64,000 nucleotides of DNA, taken from positions 8,949 through 72,948 of the forward strand of contig JANMSE010000193.1 of the NCBI GenBank assembly GCA_031389045.1. The letters run 5' to 3'. This DNA is from JABFSC01 sp031389045 (GTDB taxonomy: Bacteria > Desulfobacterota > Binatia > Bin18). Below the pieces are notes generated by a model that was not told the origin of the DNA, did not search any database, and was given only the letters and a program-made list of their open reading frames with translations. Positions 33,483-42,100 of this stretch are shown here, in pieces. Numbering within the stretch: position 1 is the first letter of the stretch; every line of letters begins with the position of its first letter. The position numbers and the translations under genes are program-made.

Positions 33483-35401
33483 GGGGCACCTCCTGGCACG
33501 GATTCAGCGGCCACGCGGGCAATGAATTCAGGAACGGTCAAGGACGGAATTTTCTCGCCTTTTCGCCCCCGCGGTGCCACCGTGGCTGAGCTGACTTCTT
33601 TGTCGCCAACAACGATCATATAGGGAATCTTGTGGACTTCGGCTTCACGAATTTTATAACCGAGCTTCTCGTTACGCAGGTCCACTTCCGCCCGCACTCC
33701 GGCTTGCCGCATCTGTTCACAGATTTGCCGTGCATACGCATCCTGGCTTTCCGTGATCGTCAAAATGCGCGCTTGCTCTGGCGCGAGCCACAAGGGGAAA
33801 TCGCCACCACAATGCTCAATCAACACACCGAAGAACCGTTCAAGCGAGCCGAGCACGGCGCGATGAATCATCACGGGCCGCACTTCGTGTCCTTCGTTGT
33901 TGGTGTAGCGCAAGTCGAACCGTTCTGGCAACTGAAAATCGAGTTGAATCGTGGCGAGCTGCCACGGACGCCGTAGCGCATCAAAAACAATGCAGTCAAT
34001 CTTGGGTCCGTAAAACGCGCCATCGCCGGCATTGATCCGATATTGAATGTTGTTCGCGGTGAGCGCCGCCGCCAGTGCCGCCTCCGCGCGATCCCACGTG
34101 GCATCATCGCCAAGCCGCTTCGGTGGCCGAGTCGAGAGATCAAACCGCATCTCGGTGAAGTTGAAAGTGCGGTAGACCTCGGTCACCATCCGCAACACGC
34201 CATTCACTTCGGCTTCAATCTGCTCCGGCGTACAGAAAATATGCGCATCATCTTGAGCAAAAGAACGAACGCGGGTGAGCCCAGAGACCACCCCGGAGCG
34301 CTCGAACCGATGGAGGCGCGCGAAATCCGCGATCCGCAACGGCAAATCACGATACGAGTGTTTCTTGGCCGCGTAGATATACGTGTGCCCAGGGCAGTTC
34401 ATCGGCTTGACGCCGAACGCGCGCCCTTCGATCTCCGTGAAAAAGATATTCTCTTTGTAGTTCTCGTAGTGCCCGGAGCGATGCCACAGGTCCACATCAA
34501 AAATCTGCGGCGTCAGCACTTCCTGATAGCCGTATCGTTTGTACAGGGTGCGGATATAGGCGATCAGCTCGTTATAGATGAAGGTTCCCTTGGGCAGGAA
34601 AAACGGGCTCGCGGGTGCGATCGGATCGAAGATGAAAAGCTCGAGTTCTTTCCCGACGCGGCGATGGTCACGCCGTTTGGCCTCTTCGAGCATGGCTAAA
34701 TGTTGCTTCAGCTCTTTTTCGGTGGCGAACGCTGTGCCGTAGATGCGTTGCAGCATCTCGTTGTGTTCGTCTCCACGCCAATAAGCACCGGCGACACTCG
34801 TCAACTTAAAGGCGGAGATACGCCCCGTTGCAGGGACATGCGGCCCACGACAGAGATCGACAAACTCACCTTGACGGTACAGCGAGATCGCATCGTTCGC
34901 GGGAATACTCGCGATAATTTCGGCTTTGTAGTGCTCGCCCATGTCGCGAAACATTCCTACGGCGTCGTCGCGGAGAATTTCTTCGCGTGCCACGGGAAAA
35001 TTCTCGTTGACGATCTTTTTCATCTCGGCTTCGATCCGTTCCAAATCTTCTGGCGTGAACGGATGATCGTGCTTGAAGTCGTAATAGAAGCCACTCTCGA
35101 TCACTGGGCCGATAGTAATTTGCACATGCGGGAACAGCCGCTTGACCGCCTGGGCCATCAAGTGGGCGGAGGAATGACGCAGGACATCAAGACCGTCGGG
35201 AGAAGTGGGCAGGATAGGCTCAAGTGAGCAATCAGCCGTCACTGGACGTGAGAGGTCCAGGACTTTGCCGTTGACTCGCACCGCGAGCGCCTGTTTTTGC
35301 GCTGCTGGCGGGACGAGTTCACGCGCGACCGTGCCAACGGGAACAATTTTTTGTTCTCCGCTTGGCAGCGTCACGGTAATATGCTGAATGGTGTCACTCA
35401 T
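33479..35401 (-). CDS. thrS: threonine--tRNA ligase
   Basis: A 640-residue ThrRS. The N-terminal TGS domain (HITVTLPSGEQKIVPVGTVAREL), the editing domain with HSSAHLMAQAV and CRGPHVP, motif 2 region LTRVRSFAQDDAHIF, the zinc-site MNCPGH, motif 3 and a C-terminal anticodon-binding domain (WLAPEQARILTITE) are present. I start at MSDTIQH (35401). Its stop overlaps the infC start. A tRNA-Val gene lies just upstream. Confidence 0.96.
   Translation of the reverse strand: MSDTIQHITVTLPSGEQKIVPVGTVARELVPPAAQKQALAVRVNGKVLDLSRPVTADCSLEPILPTSPDGLDVLRHSSAHLMAQAVKRLFPHVQITIGPVIESGFYYDFKHDHPFTPEDLERIEAEMKKIVNENFPVAREEILRDDAVGMFRDMGEHYKAEIIASIPANDAISLYRQGEFVDLCRGPHVPATGRISAFKLTSVAGAYWRGDEHNEMLQRIYGTAFATEKELKQHLAMLEEAKRRDHRRVGKELELFIFDPIAPASPFFLPKGTFIYNELIAYIRTLYKRYGYQEVLTPQIFDVDLWHRSGHYENYKENIFFTEIEGRAFGVKPMNCPGHTYIYAAKKHSYRDLPLRIADFARLHRFERSGVVSGLTRVRSFAQDDAHIFCTPEQIEAEVNGVLRMVTEVYRTFNFTEMRFDLSTRPPKRLGDDATWDRAEAALAAALTANNIQYRINAGDGAFYGPKIDCIVFDALRRPWQLATIQLDFQLPERFDLRYTNNEGHEVRPVMIHRAVLGSLERFFGVLIEHCGGDFPLWLAPEQARILTITESQDAYARQICEQMRQAGVRAEVDLRNEKLGYKIREAEVHKIPYMIVVGDKEVSSATVAPRGRKGEKIPSLTVPEFIARVAAESVPGGAP
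33480..33494 (-). promoter_or_regulatory. infC ribosome-binding site and AUA start
   Basis: AGGAGG (complement at 33489-33494), six bases of spacer, then the start codon ATA at 33482-33480, all within the last codons of thrS. The strong Shine-Dalgarno next to a rare start codon is the arrangement expected for IF-3 autoregulation. Confidence 0.75.
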
Positions 35402-35464
35402 AGTTTTGGTGGGGGAGGAGAGGTCCGCACTTGAGACCATCCCCTCTTCCCCTCACCGAAGGCA

Positions 35465-35536
35465 TAGGCACGAGCAGGATTGAACTGCTGACCCCTTCCG
35501 TGTCAGGGAAGTGCTCTTCCGCTGAGCTACGTGCCT
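35465..35536 (-). tRNA. tRNA-Val(GAC)
   Basis: A 72-base cloverleaf: acceptor AGGCACG/CGTGCCT, D arm GCTC...GAGC, anticodon stem CTTCC/GGAAG with loop CTGACAC (anticodon GAC, complement at 35502-35504), and T arm AGCAG/CTGCT with TTCAATC. CCA is not encoded. It sits between rplI and thrS. Confidence 0.95.
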
Positions 35537-35579
35537 GCAAGAAACCTCGGAAATTTTTCGCCGTGCGGCGAGACCACGC

Positions 35580-36026
35580 TCATGCTTCACGCACGACATG
35601 CACGGTGACGGTGCCATGCACCGCGCTATTCAGATGGATAGGAACCGTGTGAGTGCCGAGCTCCTTGATTGGTTCCACCAACACAATCTTCCGTCGGTCA
35701 ATCGTGACCCCCTGCGCCGCCAGAGCTTTCTCGATATCCAGATTCGTCACCGATCCAAAGAGCCGATCCTCTTCTCCAGCCCGTGCCGTAATGGACACTG
35801 ACAGAGCGGCGATCCGGTCGGCGATCCCTTGGGCGTCGCGTCGGTCACGTTCTCTTTTCGCGGCGGCTAACAACTTCTGGTGCTCCAGGACGCGCAGATT
35901 GCGTCGATTCGCCTCGACCGCGAGTCCGCGAGGAACAAGATAGTTCCGCCCGTATCCGTCGCGAACCTTGACGATCTCTCCGGTACTGCCCAGAGTCGCA
36001 ATATCTTCTTGTAGAATGATTTCCAT
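35580..36026 (-). CDS. rplI: 50S ribosomal protein L9
   Basis: A 148-residue L9. MEIILQEDIATLGSTGEIVKVRDGYGRNYLVPRG is the N-terminal domain, followed by a long helix and a C-terminal domain ending with the VPIHLNSAVHGTVTVHV block. It lies 124 bases downstream of rpsR. Confidence 0.97.
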   Translation of the reverse strand: MEIILQEDIATLGSTGEIVKVRDGYGRNYLVPRGLAVEANRRNLRVLEHQKLLAAAKRERDRRDAQGIADRIAALSVSITARAGEEDRLFGSVTNLDIEKALAAQGVTIDRRKIVLVEPIKELGTHTVPIHLNSAVHGTVTVHVVREA

Positions 36027-36150
36027 ATCGGCCTCTACTTTTACGGCAGCAAAAAATAAAACACAAGTCGCGCCTCCAACCTGCTCTCACTGTGAGGAGA
36101 CTGGAAGCGCGAGTTCTTTCCCCGATTTCTCTAGAGAATCTGGAATACGG

Positions 36151-36459
36151 TTACAGTCGCGATGACGCGTAGGGTAGCAGCGCGATCGCGCGTGCTTGCT
36201 TGATGGATCGGGTCAACTTGCGTTGGTGCCACGCGCAGGTGCCGGTAATGCGACTAGGGATAATTTTCCCGCGCTCGGACACGAAATCTTCCAGCGTCCG
36301 ATTATCCTTATAGTTGATTCCCGCCCCTTTGTCGGCGCAGAACCGGCAGACTTTGCGGCGGAGGCGACGACGAGCTGGAAATTTATCGTCGTTATTATTC
36401 GTATTCGTGGCGTTACGTCTTTGCGGGCCTCTGGTCCCTCGGTCGGTTGGTCTTGGCAT
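36151..36459 (-). CDS. rpsR: 30S ribosomal protein S18
   Basis: A 102-residue S18. The conserved core runs from CRFCADKGAGINYKD to RKLTRSIKQARAIALLPY. The first 30 residues are an Arg/Asn-rich extension. Cys-x2-Cys and a later Cys-Ala-Trp-His suggest a zinc-binding (C+) paralog type. Confidence 0.96.
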   Translation of the reverse strand: MPRPTDRGTRGPQRRNATNTNNNDDKFPARRRLRRKVCRFCADKGAGINYKDNRTLEDFVSERGKIIPSRITGTCAWHQRKLTRSIKQARAIALLPYASSRL

Positions 36460-36508
36460 AGCAGATTCCTAACTCAAACTGTCCTCTTTATTGGGGCATT
36501 CGACGAGA

Positions 36509-36907
36509 TTACTGTGGGGCCGCTTCTTCACTGACTGGTGCCGCTGGTGGCACAGGAGCGGATGGTGGCGCGGGCGCGACTGACGCAGCCACAGGTGGCA
36601 CGGCCACGGGCGGTGTCGGCGCAACCGCTTGCACGGTAGAGAAGTAGCGCAGCACGTGTTCGTTAATACGGAGATTCCGTTCCAGTTCTTTCAAAGCCGC
36701 GGGTGGCGAATCGTACTCAAGCCGGACATAGTAGCCACGGCGTTGCTTGTTAATCAGGTACGTCAGATCCCGCATGCCCCAGACATCAACCACGACGGCT
36801 GTCCCATTGGCGCCTTCGAGGATTTTTTGCATCCAGGCGGAGAGTTCTTTTACACGGGCATCCGGCAGTTCGGGATGCAAAATACATAAAGTTTCATACG
36901 ACGGCAT
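36509..36907 (-). CDS. rpsF: 30S ribosomal protein S6 with a Pro/Ala tail
   Basis: A 132-residue S6. YETLCILHPELPDARVKEL and the GMRDLTYLINKQRRGYYVRLEYDS core are normal to about residue 95. After that comes a disordered Pro/Ala/Val tail (APTPPVAVPPVAAS...) that is lineage-specific. The ATG at 36907 follows GAGGAGG. No ssb separates it from rpsR. Confidence 0.96.
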   Translation of the reverse strand: MPSYETLCILHPELPDARVKELSAWMQKILEGANGTAVVVDVWGMRDLTYLINKQRRGYYVRLEYDSPPAALKELERNLRINEHVLRYFSTVQAVAPTPPVAVPPVAASVAPAPPSAPVPPAAPVSEEAAPQ

Positions 36908-36942
36908 GCGGTCCTCCTCGGAACAATGGAACAATCCCAGCG

Positions 36943-37527
36943 TTATTGAGGGCTGGTCTCACTGGTCACGTTGAAAATGGCCATCGCCGGGTCGAGTCCT
37001 TGGGCGAGGATCATCTCGACGGCATCGGCGGCTTTTTCCACCGCCGGGAGAATAGACGCTTCTTCCTGGCGAGTAAAGGGCTGCAACACGAAATCCGCTG
37101 GATCTTGTCGGCCTGGGGGTCTCCCGATCCCCACTTTGACACGAACAAAGTCCTTACTCCCAAACGATGCAATCAATGAGGCGATACCCCGATTGCCCCC
37201 GGCTCCGCCTCCACCTCGCTTGATACGCACCCGACCGGCGGGCAAATCCAAATCATCTTGCACGATCACGAAATCGGATAAGGACAAATGATAAAACTCG
37301 CGAATCTTCACCGCGGCGTCTCCACTGCGATTCATGTAGGTCTGTGGCTGGACGAGTACAACTTTTTCGCCATGCCACACGCCATCGCCAACAAGGGAAA
37401 GAAACGTACGTCGCGAGAGTCGGATGTCCCACCTCCGCGCGAGCACATCAACGACATGAAACCCCAGGTTGTGGCGCGTTCTTTGGTATTCCGTACCGGG
37501 GTTACCGAGACCAATAATTACGTGCAC
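36943..37527 (-). CDS. pth: peptidyl-tRNA hydrolase
   Basis: A 194-residue Pth. IGLGNPGTEYQRTRHNLGFHVVD contains the catalytic His, PQTYMNRSGDAA the conserved Asn, and LDLPAGRVRIKRGGGGAGGNRG the active-site loop. It frees stalled peptidyl-tRNA. Upstream lies the large hairpin repeat before rplY. Confidence 0.97.
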   Translation of the reverse strand: MHVIIGLGNPGTEYQRTRHNLGFHVVDVLARRWDIRLSRRTFLSLVGDGVWHGEKVVLVQPQTYMNRSGDAAVKIREFYHLSLSDFVIVQDDLDLPAGRVRIKRGGGGAGGNRGIASLIASFGSKDFVRVKVGIGRPPGRQDPADFVLQPFTRQEEASILPAVEKAADAVEMILAQGLDPAMAIFNVTSETSPQ

Positions 37528-37542
37528 GACGTGCTCGCTACG

Positions 37543-37682
37543 CGGCTTATGGCTTATGGCAAATAGCCTATGGCTTATGGCCCGCTCCCTACGGTCGCTC
37601 TATGGCCTATGGCAAAAGTGTTCGTGCCGTAGAGTGAGCAAAGCGAACGAGCCATAAGCCATAGGCTATTTGCCATAGGCTA
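37543..37682. repeat. CTTATGG heptameric hairpin, second copy
   Basis: Units CTTATGG, CTTATGG, CAAATAG, CCTATGG, CTTATGG on the left and CATAAGC/CATAGGC/TATTTGC on the right. AGAGTGAGCAAAGCGAACGA in the right half matches the inner sequence of the element at 14418. It ends exactly in the rplY stop codon. Confidence 0.8.
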
Positions 37683-38384
37683 CTTCTTGTCCGATTTCGC
37701 CGCGCCACCAGCCTTAGCGGCACCACCAGCTTTGGCCGCACCACCAGCCGCAGCAGCAGGCGCTGCGACGGGAGTCGCAGCCGCCGTGGCGGCTTCAGCT
37801 TCCGCCGCTGTCGGTTTCGCTTCCGCCACGGGAGACGCGATGGTCACCACCGCATCGTTGGTGTCGTACACCGCCTTCACACCCGGAGGTAGCACCAAGT
37901 CAGCAATGTGCACCGTATCGTGAAGCGCCAAACTCGTGACATCAAACTGAATGAAGTCAGGAATCTCTCGCGGCAGGCATTCCACCGTCACCTCACGGCG
38001 TAGGGACTGCAACAACCCACCAGCCGTGACGCCTTGCGCCTTGCCAACAAAATGAAGAGGCACGGTCACCGTGATCGGTTTGGTCACGTCAACCTCAAGG
38101 AAGTCGATGTGCATGGGCGCACTGCTCACCGGGTGACGTTGGACCTCTTTCAACAAGACGGTTTTTTCGTTCAGCTCCGCCATCGGCGAAAGTAATTGAA
38201 TCAGATGCGACCCTTCGAGCCCATCCAGTTTCATGCGAAATTCGCGCGCATCCACGCAAACTCTCTGGCCAATTTTCCCCGGTCCATAAAAAACCGCCGG
38301 GACTTTCCCCGACCGCCGTATGCGTCCGGTTTCTCCCTTGGTGGCACTTTGCCGATCTTCAACATTCAATATGACTGTTTCCAT
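37680..38384 (-). CDS. rplY: 50S ribosomal protein L25 (Ctc form)
   Basis: A 234-residue long-form L25: RNA-binding domain (residues 1-95, GKVPAVFYGPGK) plus a beta-rich C-terminal domain. After residue 190 comes an Ala-rich tail with three GGAAKA units, absent from most homologs. It probably joins prs (10 bases upstream) in one transcript. Confidence 0.95.
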   Translation of the reverse strand: METVILNVEDRQSATKGETGRIRRSGKVPAVFYGPGKIGQRVCVDAREFRMKLDGLEGSHLIQLLSPMAELNEKTVLLKEVQRHPVSSAPMHIDFLEVDVTKPITVTVPLHFVGKAQGVTAGGLLQSLRREVTVECLPREIPDFIQFDVTSLALHDTVHIADLVLPPGVKAVYDTNDAVVTIASPVAEAKPTAAEAEAATAAATPVAAPAAAAGGAAKAGGAAKAGGAAKSDKK

Positions 38385-38394
38385 GATGTTCCCT

Positions 38395-39369
38395 CTACAC
38401 AAATAATGAGCTGATTGATTCTTCGTGATGAATGCGTCGAATCGCCTCGCCCATGAGCGGGGCGATCGAGAGCACTTTAATTTTGGCTACTTGCTGAGCC
38501 TCGGGGCGCAAAGGGATCGAATTGGTCACCACCAACTCTTCAAGGACCGAGGCGCGGATCCGTTCAATCGCGGGACCAGACAACACCGGATGCGTACAAC
38601 AAGCAAACACCGCCTGCGCGCCCGCATCATGAAGCGCCGCCGCCGCCGTCGTCAGCGTACCCGCCGTGTCCACCATATCGTCAACTAGGATCGCGACCCG
38701 CCCCTCGACTTCGCCAATGATGTTCATTTCGACCACATCAAGGTTCGCTTTGCCTGGAATCTCCATCTCGCCTTCGCGGGCGCGCCGTTTATCAATAATG
38801 GCCAGCGAAGAGCCCAACCGTTTCGCGAAGGCGCGAGCCCGTTCCACACCGCCTGCATCGGGAGAAACGACGGTCACCTGCTCCTTACCAATCCGCGTGC
38901 GCAGGTACTGCAAGAGCACTGGGGACGAGAATAAGTTATCAACAGGGATATTGAAAAACCCTTGGATTTGTCCGGCATGAAGTTCCGCCGTAAGCACCCG
39001 CGATGCGCCCGCCGTGGTCAGCAAATCAGCCACCAGTTTCGCGCTGATGGGGACGCGAGGCGCGACTTTGCGGTCCTGTCGCGCATAGCCGTAATAGGGA
39101 ATCACCGCGGTAATGCGATTCGCGGACGCCCGCTTGAAAGCGTCGAGCATCAGCAGCATTTCCATCAAGTTATCGTTCCCTGGTGAGCAAATGGACTGGA
39201 GAACGAAGATGTCGCCGCCGCGCACATTTTCGGTGATCTCGACCGCGATTTCGCCATCACTAAACCGCCGAATATCAGCGGCTCCCAGCGACACACCAAC
39301 ATACGCGCAGATTTCCTCGGCCAGTGAACGATTAGAATTACCAGCAAAAATCTTCAGTGCGTCACGCAT
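38395..39369 (-). CDS. prs: ribose-phosphate pyrophosphokinase
   Basis: A 324-residue PRPP synthase. FRFSDGEIAVEI-type N-terminus, DRKVAPRVPISAK, VVSPDAGGVERAR and the PRPP loop ILVDDMVDTAGTL are all present. It supplies PRPP to nucleotide, His and Trp synthesis. The order prs-rplY-pth is a common bacterial arrangement. Confidence 0.97.
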   Translation of the reverse strand: MRDALKIFAGNSNRSLAEEICAYVGVSLGAADIRRFSDGEIAVEITENVRGGDIFVLQSICSPGNDNLMEMLLMLDAFKRASANRITAVIPYYGYARQDRKVAPRVPISAKLVADLLTTAGASRVLTAELHAGQIQGFFNIPVDNLFSSPVLLQYLRTRIGKEQVTVVSPDAGGVERARAFAKRLGSSLAIIDKRRAREGEMEIPGKANLDVVEMNIIGEVEGRVAILVDDMVDTAGTLTTAAAALHDAGAQAVFACCTHPVLSGPAIERIRASVLEELVVTNSIPLRPEAQQVAKIKVLSIAPLMGEAIRRIHHEESISSLFV

Positions 39370-39416
39370 CGAACTTCACCTACTTCGGTTACGAGAGCGT
39401 TCTCACAGGGAGGGAA

Positions 39417-39490
39417 CTGGGGAGGCAGGATTTGAACCTGCGAATGCCGGATTCAAAGTCCGGTGCCTTACCAAACTTGGCGACTCCCCA
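39417..39490 (-). tRNA. tRNA-Gln(TTG)
   Basis: A 74-base cloverleaf: acceptor TGGGGAG/CTCCCCA, anticodon stem CCGGA/TCCGG with loop CTTTGAA (anticodon TTG, complement at 39454-39456), and T arm GCAGG/CCTGC with TTCAAAT. It lies between ispE and prs. The remaining 209 bases up to the ispE stop show nothing I recognise. Confidence 0.95.
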
Positions 39491-39699
39491 TCGTTATTCC
39501 TACTCAACACACCATCTTCACGGTTCATATCCAGCGGGGCAGCAGTCTCGCGCCTCAAGCCCCCGCGCTGGCAAACGCGAAACACTTTCTTGTTCGCTGA
39601 CTTGGACCCCGTGGAATTTTTTGTGAAATGAATCAGAGAGTTACCGAAGAACCGTGGTGCATCTCGCCGGAATTCTGTAACAGTTTTGCCTCAAGAAGT

Positions 39700-40569
39700 C
39701 TACGGCGCTTCAGCCAAAAGATTGACGAGGAATGTCGAACCGTATGCCCGCAACGCCTCCACTGCCTTTTCCGCCTGCTCTTCACACGAAAAAATCCCAA
39801 AGACCGATGACCCGCTGCCCGACATCAGCGCTCCATCCGCGCCAGCCTGCAGCAGTCGCTCCTTGATCTCCTGAATAGTCGGATGCGTGGGAACAACCGC
39901 TCTCTCAAGATCATTGACCAGGCACGACGAAGGAGGCCATTGGCCGTGCGCCAGGTGTTGTAGGTCCGCGGAAACCGGCTCCGCGTCAGGCGGCAACTCA
40001 TCAAACTGACGATAGGCCCACGGGGTAGCGACACCAAACGGCGGCACTACGATCACGAACCATCGCGAGGGCAAGCGCGGGACGGAAGTCAGAATTTCGC
40101 CAATCCCTTCAACGCGCGCGGGTTGGCACGGAATAAAAAATGGCACATCGGCCCCTAAGCGAACCGCGAGCGCGCACAACTGCTGCTCGGAAAATAGCCG
40201 CGCGAACAACGCGTTGAGACTTTTCAGTACTGCCGCCGCGTCGCTACTTCCGCCCCCTAACCCAGCACCAAAGGGAATCCGCTTGCGCAGCGCGATGCTG
40301 ATCTCCGCCGCGACTCCAGCCTCCCGACAGAACAGCGCCGCCGCTTTATAGGCGAGGTTAGTGTCATCGGTCGGCAAGGTAGGATCGTCGCAAGTGACCA
40401 GAATCCTCGGCTCGTGCCTGCGCTCCGTGTGATGGTGTTCCGTCGTGATCTCTAGCTCGTCACACAAACTGACCGGCACCATCACCGAATCGAGCAAATG
40501 ATACCCATCGGCGCGGCGACCAGTGATGCGGAGGTAGAGATTGATTTTCGCGGGCGCGAGCACTCGCAT
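39700..40569 (-). CDS. ispE: 4-diphosphocytidyl-2-C-methyl-D-erythritol kinase
   Basis: A 289-residue GHMP kinase of the MEP isoprenoid pathway. APAKINLYLRITGRRADGYH at the N-terminus and the ATP motif PFGAGLGGGSSDAAAVL near residue 98 are diagnostic; ALMSGSGSSVFG is motif 3. It provides isoprenoid precursors, relevant to the hopanoid gene at 22031. It is the first gene of the minus-strand translation block and is divergent from suhB. Confidence 0.97.
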   Translation of the reverse strand: MRVLAPAKINLYLRITGRRADGYHLLDSVMVPVSLCDELEITTEHHHTERRHEPRILVTCDDPTLPTDDTNLAYKAAALFCREAGVAAEISIALRKRIPFGAGLGGGSSDAAAVLKSLNALFARLFSEQQLCALAVRLGADVPFFIPCQPARVEGIGEILTSVPRLPSRWFVIVVPPFGVATPWAYRQFDELPPDAEPVSADLQHLAHGQWPPSSCLVNDLERAVVPTHPTIQEIKERLLQAGADGALMSGSGSSVFGIFSCEEQAEKAVEALRAYGSTFLVNLLAEAP

Positions 40570-40630
40570 TGGGGATTCCTTCGTTTTGTGGCGGTTGCGA
40601 CACCACGCTGGCTATGCCACAACGGCAGGC

Positions 40631-41425
40631 ATGCAAGAATTCTTACGTGTGGCCCAAGACGCGGCGCATCAGGCTGGTGCGCTCCTCAGAGACAACTGGC
40701 TAAAAGCAAAAACCATTGAGGTCAAGACCGACATGGTCGATCTCGTCACCAACGTCGATAAAGCCTCGGATGCGCTCATCACGGAAATCCTGCGCACCCA
40801 ATTCCCCACTCATCAAATTATCGCCGAAGAGTCCGCGATTTCGGGTCCGCCCAGCGACTATCGTTGGTACATCGACCCAATTGATGGCACCACCAACTTC
40901 GCCCACAGTTTTCCGCATTTCGCGGTCTCCATCGCGCTGACCCATAAGACCCAGGGGATCATCGGTATCGTCTACGACCCAATCCGCGATGAACTGTTCA
41001 GCGCGACACGAGGGTTCGGCGCGACGCTGAACGGTCGCCCAATCCACGTCTCGCCCACGCCGGCACTTGACCAATCACTCGTCCTCACCGGGTTTCCGTA
41101 TGACCGCCGCAAGCGCAGTGCCTACTATCTCAGCTTCTACCAAGCCTTCATGCTGCGCACCCAAGGCGTGCGCCGGTGCGGGTCCGCCGCGTTAGACTTA
41201 TGCTACGTCGCCAGTGGCCGCGCCGATGCCTTCTGGGAATGGCGGCTGCATCCGTGGGACACCGCCGCTGGAGCACTCATTGTTGAGGAAGCAGGTGGAC
41301 AAATGAGCAACTTTTCCGGCAAAGCGTTTGACATCACCGGCGAACAGACACTAGCATCGAATGGCGCGTTACACAGTGAGATGGTTGAAGTCTTACAGGA
41401 AGTAATCGCCGCGCAGGGCGAATAA
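40631..41425 (+). CDS. suhB: inositol monophosphatase family protein
   Basis: A 264-residue IMPase-fold phosphatase. EESAISG, the metal-binding WYIDPIDGTTNFAHSFPHF and the C-terminal WDTAAGALIVEEAGG complete the three-metal site. SuhB-like members hydrolyse inositol phosphates or act in transcription. MQEFLRVAQDAAHQAG (40631) is the natural start; no strong ribosome-binding site precedes it. Confidence 0.92.
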   Translation: MQEFLRVAQDAAHQAGALLRDNWLKAKTIEVKTDMVDLVTNVDKASDALITEILRTQFPTHQIIAEESAISGPPSDYRWYIDPIDGTTNFAHSFPHFAVSIALTHKTQGIIGIVYDPIRDELFSATRGFGATLNGRPIHVSPTPALDQSLVLTGFPYDRRKRSAYYLSFYQAFMLRTQGVRRCGSAALDLCYVASGRADAFWEWRLHPWDTAAGALIVEEAGGQMSNFSGKAFDITGEQTLASNGALHSEMVEVLQEVIAAQGE

Positions 41426-41464
41426 TTCGGCAGACCAGAAACGACGCTTCCGTGGAGGCTCCCA

Positions 41465-41788
41465 GTGGCGAACCAATTCTTAGAGACTGCTCAAACCAAG
41501 ATCGCGCGAGATCAGTTTGAACTTTCGAGTCACGCACAGAAAGAAGCCGCGGCAGAGCAGATCAGTGTTGACGACATCAAACACAGCGTACTGACGGGAC
41601 GAGAGCTGGAACCCTATCCCTTGGACCCACGGGGCCCAAGTTGCCTCATGGTTGGACAAGATCGTAATAACCGGTGAATTCACGTGCTGTGTGGCAACTT
41701 TGAGCACGACTCCCTTTTGATCATTACCGTCTATTTACCGCAGGTTCCCAAATGGTTGGACCCGTGGACACGCAGGAGCAAAGTATGA
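41465..41788 (+). pseudogene. DUF4258 toxin-like gene interrupted by an in-frame TGA
   Basis: It begins with GTG at 41465 and aligns with the intact copy at 8298 (HAQKEA, GPSCLMVGQ). After TGA at 41675-41677 the same frame continues with IHVLCGNFEHDSLLIITVYLP and ends DPWTRRSKV at 41788, as in the intact copy. The break is thus a single nonsense codon with no frameshift. The stop overlaps the next ATG as ATGA, as in the intact pair. It could also be a sequencing error. Confidence 0.8.
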
Positions 41789-42057
41789 CGCCAGGAGAAG
41801 AGAGAACAAATCCCACAGCCCACACCTCAGTCGAAACCTGCTACTTCTGTCAGCGGGGTATTGTGGCCGCGAAAACCGTCACTGTCGATTTTCGCTGGGG
41901 CGACAAGCTCGTCATTATCGAAAACGTGCCTGCCAAAGTGTGCAACGAGTGCGGAGAGCGTTACTACGCGGCCACAGTCGTGCGGCAAATGGAACAGCTC
42001 GCGCAAGAAGACCGGCGGGACAAAGGCTTATACGTACCAGTGGTGACTTGGCTGTGA
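41785..42057 (+). CDS. YgiT-type zinc-finger protein, putative antitoxin (second copy)
   Basis: A 90-residue protein with CYFC near residue 19 and CNECGERYY near 53. It has no helix-turn-helix. The ATG at 41785 overlaps the end of the toxin-like frame, so an in-frame ATG at 41752 is unlikely. With its toxin broken, it may persist as an orphan antitoxin able to cross-protect against the pair at 8298; that is inference. Confidence 0.78.
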   Translation: MTPGEERTNPTAHTSVETCYFCQRGIVAAKTVTVDFRWGDKLVIIENVPAKVCNECGERYYAATVVRQMEQLAQEDRRDKGLYVPVVTWL

Positions 42058-42100
42058 CATGCCCCAAGACAAAAGGGCCGGCCGAATAAAACGCCAGCCC

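Noticed and set aside
37687..37923. Open frame on the plus strand opposite the rplY tail
   Set aside because: It only mirrors the Ala-rich repeat of L25 in another frame.
41675..41677. In-frame TGA in the toxin-like gene read as selenocysteine
   Set aside because: The intact copy has no Cys at this position and no SECIS-like hairpin follows; a nonsense change is simpler.
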